Assembly (NCBI GenBank): GCA_030372985.1
Contig: JAUCQB010000269.1
Span: forward strand, 1-50,947
Length of the DNA stretch: 50,947 bases
From: Phycisphaerae bacterium
Lineage (GTDB): Bacteria > Planctomycetota > Phycisphaerae > UBA1845 > PWPN01
Direction of reading: 5' to 3'
Shown in pieces: positions 50,467-50,947 of the stretch. Numbering within the stretch: the first letter of the stretch is position 1; each line of letters begins with the position of its first letter. Made by a program: the position numbers and the translations under genes. The notes beneath the pieces are model-generated. The model made no database searches, was not told the origin of the DNA, and saw nothing but the letters and a program-made list of their open reading frames with translations.

Positions 50467-50947
50467 TCACTTCTGCGATGCCGCCAGGGCCTGATCGATG
50501 TCGGCGATGATGTCCTCGACGTCCTCGATGCCGATGGACAGGCGGACGTATTCGGGCGTCACGCCGGCCTCGGCCTGCTCCTGTTCGGTCAGTTGCGAGT
50601 GAGTGGTGCTGGCCGGGTGGATGCACAGTGACTTGGCATCGCCGATGTTGGCCAGGTGCGACAGCAGCTTGACCGAATTGATGAACTTCCTGCCGGCCTC
50701 CAGTCCGCCCTTGATCCCGAATCCGAGGATCGCCCCGCAGCCCTTGGGCAGATACTTCTTCGCGGCGGCGTGGAACGGATGATCGGGCAGGCCCGGATAG
50801 TTGACCCACTGAACGGCCGGATGCCCCTTGAGATGCTGAGCCACCTTCAGCGCGTTCTCGCAATGCCGCGGCATCCGCTGGTGCTGTGTCTCCAGCCCCT
50901 GTATAAACAGAAACGCCGCGAACGGGCTCATGCAACTGCCCATGTCC
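50467..50947 (-). CDS. metY: O-acetylhomoserine sulfhydrylase (MetY), C-terminal part
   Basis: This is the C-terminal 160 residues of a PLP-dependent Cys/Met metabolism enzyme; the N-terminus and the PLP lysine lie right of the window. Diagnostic blocks are SPFAAFLFIQGLETQHQRMP, FINSVKLLSHLANIGDAKSL, and HPASTTHSQLTEQEQ followed by VRLSIGIEDVEDI. MetY makes homocysteine from O-acetylhomoserine and sulfide, the step right after MetX, which is encoded downstream on the same strand. The insertion of the small + strand module between the two genes means they are probably transcribed separately. Confidence 0.93.
   Translation of the reverse strand, partial: DMGSCMSPFAAFLFIQGLETQHQRMPRHCENALKVAQHLKGHPAVQWVNYPGLPDHPFHAAAKKYLPKGCGAILGFGIKGGLEAGRKFINSVKLLSHLANIGDAKSLCIHPASTTHSQLTEQEQAEAGVTPEYVRLSIGIEDVEDIIADIDQALAASQK

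Overview
This 50.9 kb window is GC-rich and looks like a planctomycete, probably of the Phycisphaerae or a related uncultured lineage. The grounds are Thr/Arg/Pro/Ala linkers after signal peptides (for example TSRPASQPAG), many secreted proteins and lipoproteins, dockerin-type and VIT/vWA proteins, a MoxR/DUF58/BatA/DUF4159 operon, BlaI/BlaR1-type regulation, and several families of small intergenic inverted repeats. The lineage is an inference from style, not from a marker gene. The first 16 bases match the Tn5/Nextera mosaic end, so the left edge is a contig end carrying sequencing adapter.

Left part (17-17070, + strand): the 3' end of a GspC/PilP-like gene, then two very large secretin-related genes. 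The first (3553 codons) is a chain of about 34 secretin N-type modules with no secretin pore domain. The second (1754 codons) has about 14 such modules followed by a complete secretin barrel domain. Together they resemble the outer-membrane part of a type II secretion or type IV pilus-like machine with an extraordinarily long periplasmic section.

Middle left (17200-22524, + strand): a lipoprotein; a translationally coupled trio made of a membrane-anchored dockerin-like protein, a cohesin-like secreted protein and a VIT+vWA lipoprotein; then another lipoprotein. The first two genes of the trio carry dispersed repeat elements inside their reading frames.

Middle (22612-37655, - strand): one long co-directional series, read in transcription order as MoxR ATPase, DUF58, BatA-like vWA, a second vWA membrane protein, a DUF4175-like membrane protein, DUF4159, a tetraheme cytochrome lipoprotein, and a thioredoxin-HEAT protein. 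Several junctions are ATGA overlaps. The layout suggests a cell-envelope MoxR/vWA system extended with redox-type secreted proteins.

Right middle (38276-45781, - strand): BlaI repressor, then a BlaR1-type M56 metalloprotease whose sensor is a leucine-rich-repeat domain, then two secreted LRR paralogues of that sensor. A strong promoter precedes blaI.

Right end (45930-50947): a 187-bp inverted-repeat element, a small very acidic secreted protein, a secreted nitrilase-family hydrolase, a fused MetX-MetW methionine-biosynthesis gene with a leaderless-type promoter, a small gene plus a truncated nucleotidyltransferase remnant, and the 3' end of metY. No rRNA, tRNA, CRISPR array or transposase gene was recognised.
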